Assembly: GCA_900543475.1 (NCBI GenBank)
Contig: UQRU01000027.1
Location: forward strand, 1-23,020
Reading direction: 5' to 3'
DNA: 23,020 bases
Source: an uncultured Eubacteriales bacterium
GTDB lineage: Bacteria; Bacillota; Clostridia; Christensenellales; CAG-138
This document shows, one piece after another, positions 15,473 through 22,633 of the stretch. The translations under genes and the position numbers were made by a program. Numbering within the stretch: the first letter of the stretch is position 1; every line of letters begins with the position of its first letter. The notes under the pieces are model-generated. The model was not told the DNA's origin. It searched no databases and saw nothing but the letters and a program-made list of their open reading frames with translations.

Positions 15473-16405
15473 TCACTTCATATATTGCGATTTGATGCGG
15501 GGGTCCACATAGGCGTACACGATATCGATGAGCAGGTTCACCACGGTGACCAGCATGGTGGTCATCACCAAAGCGCCGGTCACGGTAGGGATATCCCGCT
15601 GGTCGATGGCGTCCACCACCAGCCGGCCCACGCCGGGCCAGGCAAATACGGTTTCCGCCAGCACGGAGCCGCCCAGCACGTTGCTGAACTGGACGCCGAA
15701 CACGGTGATGATGGGGATCAAGGCGTTGCGCAGGGCGTGCTTACGGATGACCTTGCGTTCCGGCACGCCTTTGGCCCGGGCCATGCGCAGGTAATCCTGG
15801 CGGATCACGTCCAGCATGGAGGAGCGGGTGGACCGGGTCATAAAGGCGGCCAAGCCCGCGCCGATGGTAAAGGCGGGCAGGACGATGCTCAAGATGCCGT
15901 CCTCATAGCCCCCGGAGGGGAACCAGCCCAGCTTCAGGGAAAAGACGATGATCAGCAGCAGGCCCAGCCAGAAATTGGGCATGGACAGCCCCAGCAGGGC
16001 CAGGATCATGGAGACAGTATCCTTGATGGAATTCTGGTTGACCGCGGCCACGATGCCCAATGGGATGGAGATGCCCAGGGCCACAATCATGGTAACGGAA
16101 GCCAGCTTAAGGGTATTGGGCAAGCGGGTGAGATAGGTTTCCATTACGTCCCGCTTGGACACATAGGAGGTACCCAAGTCCCCATGGAGCATGCCCTTGA
16201 CGTAATTGAAATACCGTTCAAAAAGGGAGCCTGTTAGGCCCATCTCCTCCCGGGCCGCCTGGATCTCCTCCTCGGAGGCGTCGGCGCTGACCACGGAATA
16301 CACCGGGTCGCCCTCGGCCACGTCCATGATGGCAAAGATGATGAAGGCCACGCTCAGCAGGACGGGGATCAGCATAAGCAGGCGTTTGATAATGTATCGA
16401 TGCAT
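15473..16405 (-). CDS. oppB: Oligopeptide/dipeptide ABC transporter permease (OppB-like)
   Basis: Inner-membrane permease of the DppB/OppB type, 310 residues. The N-terminal MHRYIIKRLLMLIPVLL with a membrane segment is the family's start, and GDLGTSYVSKRDV and GLSMPNFWLGLLLI are conserved. The EAA coupling loop is DYLRMARAKGVPERKVIRKHALRN. The start at 16405 follows AGGAGAG. It is the first permease gene, about 150 bases behind oppA; that gap holds three strong hairpins, so its expression is likely lower than that of the binding protein. Confidence 0.94.
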   Translation of the reverse strand: MHRYIIKRLLMLIPVLLSVAFIIFAIMDVAEGDPVYSVVSADASEEEIQAAREEMGLTGSLFERYFNYVKGMLHGDLGTSYVSKRDVMETYLTRLPNTLKLASVTMIVALGISIPLGIVAAVNQNSIKDTVSMILALLGLSMPNFWLGLLLIIVFSLKLGWFPSGGYEDGILSIVLPAFTIGAGLAAFMTRSTRSSMLDVIRQDYLRMARAKGVPERKVIRKHALRNALIPIITVFGVQFSNVLGGSVLAETVFAWPGVGRLVVDAIDQRDIPTVTGALVMTTMLVTVVNLLIDIVYAYVDPRIKSQYMK

Positions 16406-16458
16406 AATAACTCTCCTGTAGGCGCATGGTGGATCCAGGCGATCCGGGACGAGGGGCC

Positions 16459-16539
16459 GCCCGGGCCAGGGCCCGGGCTAGCTGGAAAAAGTGGCGCAAA
16501 GCCACTTTTTCCCAGCGGGGGCGCCCCTGGGGCGCCCCC
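16459..16539 (-). terminator. Hairpin cluster between oppA and oppB
   Basis: There are three stem-loops in a row: 16517-16539 (GGGGGCGCCCC/GGGGCGCCCCC), 16481-16516 (GCTGG-AAAAAGTGGC/GCCACTTTTT-CCCAGC, loop GCAAA) and 16459-16478 (GCCCGGGCC/GGCCCGGGC). Read from oppA they come in this order. The middle one contains T runs on both strands. They may act as a partial terminator or mRNA stabiliser that keeps the binding protein in excess over the permeases, a common arrangement. The arm AAAAAGTGGC is shared with the first hairpin of the element at 9397-9640. Confidence 0.55.
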
Positions 16540-16554
16540 GGCCCGTAAGCCGGC

Positions 16555-18183
16555 TTAGCCTTCCGGCAGGCAGATGTAGCGGTAATCGTGCTTGGCGGTA
16601 CCGTTCCACTTCACCCCGGTGAGGCCCTTCTTCACGCCGATGTTGATATAGGAGGTGGCTACCGGCACGATGGGGACGATCTCGTTGAGGTATTGCTCGA
16701 TCTCGTTATACATCTGTTCCCGCTTGGCCACGTCCTGTTCCACCAGGGCGTCGTCGATCATCTGGTTGAATACGGGGTCCTTCATGTTGGCCCGGTTGGA
16801 GCCGTTCTTCTTGAGCACCCCGTCCTCCTCAAAGGAGCCGAACTGGTTGCGGAGGGTGAAGTCCGTGCCCAGGTTGTCGGTGAACTGGTACAGGCACAGG
16901 TCATAGTCCAGGGCCGCGTCGTTGAGGATGCCCTTGAGGGCTGCGGTCTCCAGCTTGATCAGCTCCAAGCCGATGCCGATCTCCGCCAGGTCCGCCTGGA
17001 GCACCAGGGCCATGTTCTCCTTTGCGGTGCCGTTGTAGATGATGCGGAAGTTCAGGTCCCCGGGCTTATAGGGGGACAGGGCCAGCTCCGCCTTGGCCTT
17101 TTCCAGATCGTATTCATAGGGTACCAGGTCGTCATACCAGCCGAACTGGCCCCGGTTGATCCAGTGGTCGTGGACAAAGCCTTCCCCGTTGTAGCCCACC
17201 TGGATCATGGATTCCTTATCCGTGGCATAGGCGATGGCCTTGCGCACATGCACGTCGTCCAGGCCCTCCCGCTCATCGTTGATGGCGATGTAAAGAAGCA
17301 CGTAGTTGGGGATTTTGACCAGCTCCAGGTTGGGGTCGTCCTCGATATAGCCCAGGTCCGTGCTCAGGGGGTCGATGCAAACGTCGATCTCGCCGGTCTG
17401 CAGGGCGATCAGCCGGGAGGATTCCTCCTTGATCAGCCGGAACACGATCCGCCGGGTGGGGGCGGGCTCCCCATAGAAGCCGTCGTAGCGCACAAAGGAG
17501 ATCTGGTCGCCGGGGATCCAATCTTCCACCATGTAGCGGCCGGTGCCGATCTGATAGCCAAACTCGTCCTCGTTTACCAGCTTTTCAGATAGGATGGACA
17601 TGCTCTGGTGGGCCAGCAGCAGGAGGAAATCCTGGGAAGGCTTGCTGATGGTGACGCTGACGTGGGTATCGTCCACCACGTCTACGCTGGTGACCAGCTC
17701 CACCTTAGTCTTGGTGAAGGAGGATTCCTGGGCCCGGTCCAGTGTAAATTTCACGTCGCTGGCAGTGCAGGGGCTGCCGTCGGTAAAGGTGACGTTATCC
17801 GGGATCTCAAAGACGAAGGTGCAGCCGTCCTCGGAAACCGTCCAGCTCTTGGCCATGCCCGGGATCACCTCGTTGGTCTCCGGGTCCACCTCCACCAGGG
17901 TCTCATGGGTGAGGATGAAGGCCATCATGTTGGCGTCCGTATTGGAGCCTTGTGGGTCCAGGGTGGTGATGTCGTTGGCCACGCCGATGGTGATGGTGTC
18001 CTGATAGGCTGTGGCGCCCTGGCTTGCGGCCTCCCCTTCCGCAGGCGCAGCGCCTTCCGCCGGCGCCTGGGCAGGGTCGTCCGCTGGTTGCGCCCCGTCC
18101 GCATAGGGGCCTTTGCAACCCACCACGCTCAGAACAAACAGGACGCATAGTGCCAACGCTAGGAATCGTTGCAGGGATTTCAT
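16555..18183 (-). CDS. oppA: Peptide ABC transporter substrate-binding lipoprotein (SBP family 5)
   Basis: Cell-surface lipoprotein that captures peptides (or a related ligand) for the importer. The 542-residue precursor starts with a lipoprotein signal (MKSLQRFLALALCVLFVLSVVGC), so Cys23 would be lipidated. A low-complexity Ala/Pro/Glu/Gly linker (about 28-58) follows, then the SBP_bac_5 fold with ITTLDPQGSNTDANMMAFILTHETLVEVDPET and SWTVSEDGCTFVFEI. The start at 18183 has AAAGGAGG upstream; a longer in-frame ATG at 18261 would bury the signal peptide. First gene of oppABCDF, divergent from a two-component system. True ligand unknown: family 5 proteins also bind nickel, sugars or opines, but DppBCDF-like partners favour peptides. 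Confidence 0.95.
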   Translation of the reverse strand: MKSLQRFLALALCVLFVLSVVGCKGPYADGAQPADDPAQAPAEGAAPAEGEAASQGATAYQDTITIGVANDITTLDPQGSNTDANMMAFILTHETLVEVDPETNEVIPGMAKSWTVSEDGCTFVFEIPDNVTFTDGSPCTASDVKFTLDRAQESSFTKTKVELVTSVDVVDDTHVSVTISKPSQDFLLLLAHQSMSILSEKLVNEDEFGYQIGTGRYMVEDWIPGDQISFVRYDGFYGEPAPTRRIVFRLIKEESSRLIALQTGEIDVCIDPLSTDLGYIEDDPNLELVKIPNYVLLYIAINDEREGLDDVHVRKAIAYATDKESMIQVGYNGEGFVHDHWINRGQFGWYDDLVPYEYDLEKAKAELALSPYKPGDLNFRIIYNGTAKENMALVLQADLAEIGIGLELIKLETAALKGILNDAALDYDLCLYQFTDNLGTDFTLRNQFGSFEEDGVLKKNGSNRANMKDPVFNQMIDDALVEQDVAKREQMYNEIEQYLNEIVPIVPVATSYINIGVKKGLTGVKWNGTAKHDYRYICLPEG

Positions 18184-18546
18184 AGGTTTTCCTCCTTTAT
18201 TATTGTGCGCATCGCCGCGCGTGGGGTTGGGACAAATGAAAAGCCCGGTCCCTTCGGGCAACTATACCTGGGCAGCTGGAAAAAACGGGATGAATTGTGA
18301 ACGGGATGTGTCCTCTTGGTTTCATTCTGGCAGAATTCCCCTGGTTTTTCAATCTGCCGAGGCGGCAAATCCTGCGACGTATCGGAAAAAATTTCCGCTT
18401 TTTCATCGGAAAATTTTGCAAATCCCCGAATCTACGGCAAATTCTGCATGATCGGCCCTGCCTGGCCCATTGGGGTCTGGTTGAAAAATATCAAACCATG
18501 GCTTAGAATAAAAACGACATGGATCCTGTAGGATGGGGGCGTTATT
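18184..18546. promoter_or_regulatory. Divergent regulatory region between opp and the two-component system
   Basis: A 363-base gap more AT-rich than its flanks. It holds two direct copies of CGGCAAATYCTGC (18363-18375 and 18435-18447, 72 bases apart, differing at one base) and a weaker inverted relative, GCAGAATTCCCC (about 18330-18341), all candidate regulator sites. CGGAAA-AAA-TTTCCG (18383-18397) is followed by CTTTTT. A hairpin in the oppA leader (18243-18259) has TTTT after it on the minus strand. No good oppA promoter and no sigma-54 -24/-12 element was recognised on either strand. Confidence 0.4.
18481..18509 (+). promoter_or_regulatory. Promoter of the sensor kinase operon
   Basis: TTGAAA (18481-18486), a 17-base spacer and TAGAAT (18504-18509), about 37 bases ahead of the GTG start. 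It is a good housekeeping-sigma match, so this operon need not depend on sigma-54. Confidence 0.65.
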
Positions 18547-19215
18547 GTGGGAAGGCGGCGGATCTGGCTGGGGATATGGGCGTTTTGCATGGCGCTGTTA
18601 TTTTCCATGCCCAGCCGGGGCCTGAACCGGTATTTAAAGGTAGGCTTTAACCAAAACCTGCCCCCCTTCCAATTTATTGACGCAGACGGGGCATACGCCG
18701 GCGTCCATGTGGAGATGCTGGAGGCCATCGGCCGGAACCGGGATTATGCCATTACCTTTGTCCCCTTCGATACCAACCGGGCCTGCCTGGAGGCCCTGGC
18801 TGCGGGCCAGGTGGACCTGGCCATGGGGATCATTCCGGATTCCCTGCCCAAGGACAGCGGCTTCGTCTGCGCGGACGTGCTTACCAGCTCCCAATTATGC
18901 ATGGTGGTGCGCAACGACGTACTGGAACAAAACCTGCCCATTACCACCGCCGTTTACGCCTCGGATACCATTCAGCATACCCTGCTGGCCAACCTGGGCA
19001 TCCATCAGTTCATCGCCGCCGGGAACCAGCGCATGGTATATGCCCGGCACCTAAGCGACCCGAGCACCGCCATGATCGGGGTCAAGGACAGCCTTTTGTA
19101 CCAGCTGATCCAGGACGGGGCGGAAGACGCCTACACGGTGCGCTATAATTACCTGGATACCATCGATTTCGGCCTATTGGTGCGCCGGGGGATGGGGAGC
19201 TGCTCCGGGCCATGA
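18547..19215 (+). CDS. Sensor histidine kinase, N-terminal sensor part (SBP_bac_3-like; frameshifted)
   Basis: This frame (222 residues) encodes a signal/anchor (about residues 3-24), then a periplasmic-binding-protein-like domain of family 3: LKVGFNQNLPPFQFIDADGAYAGVHVEMLEAI and ALAAGQVDLAMGIIPDS are the usual hallmarks. It ends out of frame: after IDFGLLVRRG it reads MGSCSGP and stops. The next frame continues the domain as DGELLRAMNESVSQFKAG, the expected last helix. One missing G in the five-G run at 19187-19191 explains the switch, so this and the next entry are really one gene of about 662 codons. The GTG start has GGATGGGGG upstream. By analogy with BvgS-type sensors, the domain binds a small ligand outside the membrane, perhaps an amino acid or peptide. 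Alone it would be an exported, probably non-signalling fragment. Confidence 0.75.
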   Translation: MGRRRIWLGIWAFCMALLFSMPSRGLNRYLKVGFNQNLPPFQFIDADGAYAGVHVEMLEAIGRNRDYAITFVPFDTNRACLEALAAGQVDLAMGIIPDSLPKDSGFVCADVLTSSQLCMVVRNDVLEQNLPITTAVYASDTIQHTLLANLGIHQFIAAGNQRMVYARHLSDPSTAMIGVKDSLLYQLIQDGAEDAYTVRYNYLDTIDFGLLVRRGMGSCSGP

Positions 19216-20534
19216 ATGAAAGCGTTTCCCAGTTTAAGGCAGGGCCGGGCTACGAAAGCCTGTGCAACCGCTGGCTGCCCAACAGCGACCAAAAGGCCCG
19301 GCTGGACCGGGCCATCCGGCAGGTCACCACGGGTTCGGTGATCGTGGCGGCCCTGGTGCTGGGCTATAGCATCATCATGCGGCGGATCCAGCAGGTGCTC
19401 AAGCGCCAGGTGGCCCAGCAGACCCAGGAGATCCAGCGGGCCAGCCAGGAGCTGGAAAAGCAATTCGCCCAATTGCAGGATGAAAACGACCTTCGCAACC
19501 GTATCATTAAATATTCCCCCAGCGGGATGCTGCTCTTTGACCTGGACTACAACGTGGTATTGATGAACAAAAGCGCCTGCGGCATTGCCGGCCAGGCGGA
19601 AAGCTGGGTGGGCCGCAGCGCCAGGGAGGTGCCGGTGTTCCGAGAGATCCTGGAAAAGGAGGGGCCTTCCGTATTCGTGCCGGGGATGACGGTGGAAAAC
19701 GGCATCCTGCGGCTGGGGGATTCCCCAGGGCAGATGCGGGTATATAGCTATCTGCTTTACCAGGTGAACCAATACGGCCGGGTGGCGGGGGTGCTGCTAA
19801 GCGTATCGGATATGACCAAGGCGGAACGGATGCAGCAGGCGGAATTCGACAAGCAAAAAAGCCAGGCCCTGACCCGGATCGCCGCAGGCATCGCCCATGA
19901 GATCCGCAACCCCCTCATGTCCATCGGCACCTTCGCCAATCTGATCGGCACCCGGGGGGAGGACAAGCAGGTGCAGGAATCCTTTGCCAAATATGTGCCC
20001 GGGGAGGTGGACCGGATCAACCGGCTCATCGAAAGCCTGATCCACTACGCCAAGCCCGCCAAACGCCAAACGGAACGGGTGGACCTGAACCAGCTGTTGG
20101 AGGATAGCCTGGCCCTGGTGCGGCCGGTGCTGCGCAAGACGGGATTTCTGCTGGCAGCCCATCTGCAGCCCGAGGCTTATATCCTGGCGGACCGGGATCA
20201 GATCCGCCAGGTGCTTACCAATATCCTCATCAACGGCATCCAGGCCATGGAACAAAAATTCGCCGCCCAACAGCCGGCCCAGCCCCTTACCCTCACCGTG
20301 GAGCTGACCCAGGAGGGGGAAAAATGGCGGCTGCGCATCCGGGACGAGGGCATCGGCATGACGGAGGCGGAACTCCAAGCCTGCCGGGACCCCTTCTTCA
20401 CCACCAAGGAGACCGGGGCCGGGTTGGGCTTGGCCCTATGCGAGCAATACATCAAGGAAAACAACGGCGCCATGGAAATGGACAGCGTCAAAGGCCAATA
20501 TACCCAAATCACCCTGCTGTTTGAAAGGAGTTAG
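19212..20534 (+). CDS. Sensor histidine kinase, membrane and kinase part (PAS-HisKA-HATPase; frameshifted)
   Basis: The frame (440 residues) begins with the last helix of the sensor domain. A membrane segment follows (about 41-57), a coiled-coil linker (58-95), a PAS-like domain (about 96-200: IIKYSPSGMLLFDLDYNVVLMN), then the kinase core. The H-box AAGIAHEIRNPLMS has phospho-acceptor His229. The N-box is NILINGIQAM (337-346), the G1 box DEGIGM (378-383), the F-box FF (395-396) and the G2 box GAGLGLAL (402-409). The kinase is therefore intact. Its ATG overlaps the previous stop as ATGA, but the split falls inside a domain, so a one-base deletion is more likely than two real genes. It would autophosphorylate and pass phosphate to the NtrC-type regulator, whose ribosome site overlaps this gene's end. 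Confidence 0.88.
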   Translation: MNESVSQFKAGPGYESLCNRWLPNSDQKARLDRAIRQVTTGSVIVAALVLGYSIIMRRIQQVLKRQVAQQTQEIQRASQELEKQFAQLQDENDLRNRIIKYSPSGMLLFDLDYNVVLMNKSACGIAGQAESWVGRSAREVPVFREILEKEGPSVFVPGMTVENGILRLGDSPGQMRVYSYLLYQVNQYGRVAGVLLSVSDMTKAERMQQAEFDKQKSQALTRIAAGIAHEIRNPLMSIGTFANLIGTRGEDKQVQESFAKYVPGEVDRINRLIESLIHYAKPAKRQTERVDLNQLLEDSLALVRPVLRKTGFLLAAHLQPEAYILADRDQIRQVLTNILINGIQAMEQKFAAQQPAQPLTLTVELTQEGEKWRLRIRDEGIGMTEAELQACRDPFFTTKETGAGLGLALCEQYIKENNGAMEMDSVKGQYTQITLLFERS

Positions 20535-20537
20535 GCC

Positions 20538-21893
20538 GTGTTACCCCGCATATTGATCCTGGACGATGAAAGCAGCATTTGCGTTTCCCTGAGCCTGGCC
20601 CTCCAGCCCAATTACGACGTGGCCTGGGAAACCGATCCCCGGTTGGGCCTGGCCCGGCTCCAAGGGGAATCCTTTGACCTGGTATTGCTGGATATGGTCA
20701 TCGGCGAGTACGACGGCCTGGACCTATTGGAGCAGATCCGCAGCCTGGACCCTTGGGTGGCGGTGATCATGATGACCGCCCATGGCAGCATCCGTTCTTC
20801 GGTAAGCGCCATGAAGCGGGGCGCCTTTATGTACCTGACCAAACCCCTGGACCTGGAGGAGCTTCAGATCCATATCCAGCAAGCCCTGGAATTCCGGGCC
20901 CTCAACGACAGCGTGGCCTACCTGAACGAACGGCTTCGGGCCCAGTCCCAGGCGGAGCAGCTGGTGGGGGTCAGCCCGGCCATGCAGGGGGTGCTCCAAA
21001 TGATCGAAAAGTTTCGCAACGTGGACGCCAACGTGCTCATCCACGGAGAGAGCGGTACCGGCAAAAGCCTGGTGGCCCAAGCCCTGCACTTCCAGGGCAA
21101 GTGGAAACACTTTGTATCGGTGAATTGCTCTGCCATGGACGAGAGGCAGCTGGAAGAAGAGCTCTTCGGCTATAAGAGCGGCGTGTATCCCGGGTCCGTG
21201 GGGGACCAGCGGGGTAAGCTGGATTACGCCAACCAGGGCACCCTGTACCTGGATGGCATCGGGGATATGCCCTTGAGCTTCCAGGCGAAATTTCTCCGGG
21301 TGCTCCAGGAAAAAGCCTTTACGCCGGTGGGCGGCCGGGAGATCCATCGCTTTGATACCCGGGTGATCGCCGCCAGCAACCGGGATCTACGGGCCATGGT
21401 GGAAGCGGGCGCCTTCCGGCGGGACCTGTTTTACCGGCTCAATACGGTGGAGATCGACCTGCCGCCCCTGCGGGAGCGGCGAGAGGACATCCCCCTGCTG
21501 TGCGCCCAGTTTATCCAGCGAAGCAACACCCTGGGCGGCCGCCGTACCAAGCTCAAGGGCATTACCGCCGAGGCCCAGGAGCTGCTCAACGCCTATGATT
21601 ACCCGGGAAATGTTCGGGAATTGGCCAACGCCATCGAATATGCGGGGATCGTGGCGGCGGATGAATGGATCCGGGGCCGGGACCTGCCTTACCGCTTCTC
21701 CTATGGGGACACGGGCAGCGAACCTGGCGTCTCGGAAAAACTGCTGGAAGGGAAAACCTTGCAGCAGCTGGAACAAATGGCCATCCTATCCGCCTTCCAG
21801 CGCCACGGCGGCAAGCGCAAAGCCATGGCCGCGGAGCTGGGCATCAGCGAACGGGGACTATGGAACAAGCTCAAGGAATATGACCTGGCTTGA
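20538..21893 (+). CDS. NtrC-type response regulator with degenerate sigma-54 interaction domain
   Basis: A 451-residue cytosolic regulator. The receiver domain (1-120) has Asp9/Asp10, phospho-acceptor Asp52, Thr80 and Lys102. The AAA+ domain (about 142-370) has Walker A GESGTGKS (170-177), sensor I IAASNRD and arginine residues in RRDLFYRL, and GNVREL. A Fis-type helix-turn-helix (about 412-448: AMAAELGISERGLWNKL) follows. Two key elements are altered: the GAFTGA loop reads GVYPGS (215-220), and the Walker B acidic pair reads Asp239-Gly240 (YLDGIGD) instead of Asp-Glu. Sigma-54 contact and ATP hydrolysis are thus doubtful; it may act with the housekeeping polymerase, as TyrR-like members do. 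The GTG start lies three bases after the kinase stop, with AAAGGAG upstream. Likely target: the divergent opp operon. Confidence 0.9.
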   Translation: MLPRILILDDESSICVSLSLALQPNYDVAWETDPRLGLARLQGESFDLVLLDMVIGEYDGLDLLEQIRSLDPWVAVIMMTAHGSIRSSVSAMKRGAFMYLTKPLDLEELQIHIQQALEFRALNDSVAYLNERLRAQSQAEQLVGVSPAMQGVLQMIEKFRNVDANVLIHGESGTGKSLVAQALHFQGKWKHFVSVNCSAMDERQLEEELFGYKSGVYPGSVGDQRGKLDYANQGTLYLDGIGDMPLSFQAKFLRVLQEKAFTPVGGREIHRFDTRVIAASNRDLRAMVEAGAFRRDLFYRLNTVEIDLPPLRERREDIPLLCAQFIQRSNTLGGRRTKLKGITAEAQELLNAYDYPGNVRELANAIEYAGIVAADEWIRGRDLPYRFSYGDTGSEPGVSEKLLEGKTLQQLEQMAILSAFQRHGGKRKAMAAELGISERGLWNKLKEYDLA

Positions 21894-21943
21894 ACCCTTC
21901 CCCTCCCATCCCCTTCTGTATCCCCACGAAAGGAGCCTCTGCC

Positions 21944-22633
21944 ATGGCACAACCAACCACCCTGCGCCATCTGTTCCTGCGGATCTATAGCAATGGGGAG
22001 CTGGGCCAATACCTGTCCGCCATGCTGGAACAGGGCTGGGTCATCCACCATTGCAAAGGGAACTTCCTGTTTTTTCAGCGCCGCCCCTTGCCCCGGGCCC
22101 GGCTGCTGGCAGTTACCACCGAATGCACCCAGCGCGATCCCAAAGGCGATGAGCAGGTGGACGAATACATTCAAATCGCCCTGGGGAAAAAATGGCAGCT
22201 CCTATGCATCGGCGACCTGGAAAGCGTGCTGCCCGCCCGGCGGCGGCTCTATTTCTACACCCAGGACCCGGACGCGGTAGCCCTGGAGCCGGATACGGTC
22301 ATCGATTTCCAATACGCCCACAGAGCCTATCATACCACCCTGCGCTGGTGGATCGTCTGGACTGTCCTGCTGCTGGCCGCCCTCTTGACCACCATCCCCT
22401 TTATGGCTTACGTTGGGCCCCAGCCCCCCTTCCTGCTCATCGACGCCGCGCTGCTGATCCTAACGGTCAGCGCCTGCGTCCTGTTCTGGGACCGGCGGGG
22501 CCTCTATCGCCATGTGACCCGGCAGACGCCCTGGGCCAACCGAGATCTCAAACGCTTCCGCCGCTGGGAGTCCATCCTGGCAGGCAGCCTCTTTGCCCTG
22601 CTTGTGGGCTTGGTCTGGCTCCTCTTGGTTTAA
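21944..22633 (+). CDS. DUF2812-like membrane protein
   Basis: A 229-residue protein with a soluble N-terminal half and hydrophobic segments at about 133-154, 162-182 and 210-229, the last ending the protein. The N-terminal part (YLSAMLEQGWVIHHC..FLFFQRRPLPRARLL, later QIALGKKWQLLCIGD and RRLYFYTQDPD) has the pattern of DUF2812 proteins: 'L..m...GW.l', a Y/F-rich strand, then a second 'GW' half and a 'yFY' strand. This assignment rests on pattern only. The start at 21944 has AAAGGAG upstream, and the 50-base gap to the response regulator holds no terminator, so it is probably cotranscribed with the two-component system. In other Bacillota, DUF2812 genes often sit beside PadR regulators; none is seen here. 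Function unknown. Confidence 0.7.
   Translation: MAQPTTLRHLFLRIYSNGELGQYLSAMLEQGWVIHHCKGNFLFFQRRPLPRARLLAVTTECTQRDPKGDEQVDEYIQIALGKKWQLLCIGDLESVLPARRRLYFYTQDPDAVALEPDTVIDFQYAHRAYHTTLRWWIVWTVLLLAALLTTIPFMAYVGPQPPFLLIDAALLILTVSACVLFWDRRGLYRHVTRQTPWANRDLKRFRRWESILAGSLFALLVGLVWLLLV

Noticed and set aside
16588..17592. Long open frame antisense to oppA
   Set aside because: Mirror of oppA coding sequence with biased composition; no independent evidence.
18239..18266. T-box or riboswitch-type attenuator in the oppA leader
   Set aside because: The hairpin followed by TTTT is present, but no T-box consensus or other known riboswitch core was found around it.
18184..18546. Sigma-54 promoter for oppA or the kinase operon
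   Set aside because: TGGCAG near 18328 was considered as a -24 element, but no GC with the required spacing follows; several TTGC motifs on the other strand also lack a correctly spaced GG.
19181..19215. Programmed -1 ribosomal frameshift as an explanation for the split kinase
   Set aside because: The site does not fit a good slippery heptamer (only the GGG codon could re-pair) and no obvious downstream stimulatory structure was seen; an indel in the G run is simpler.
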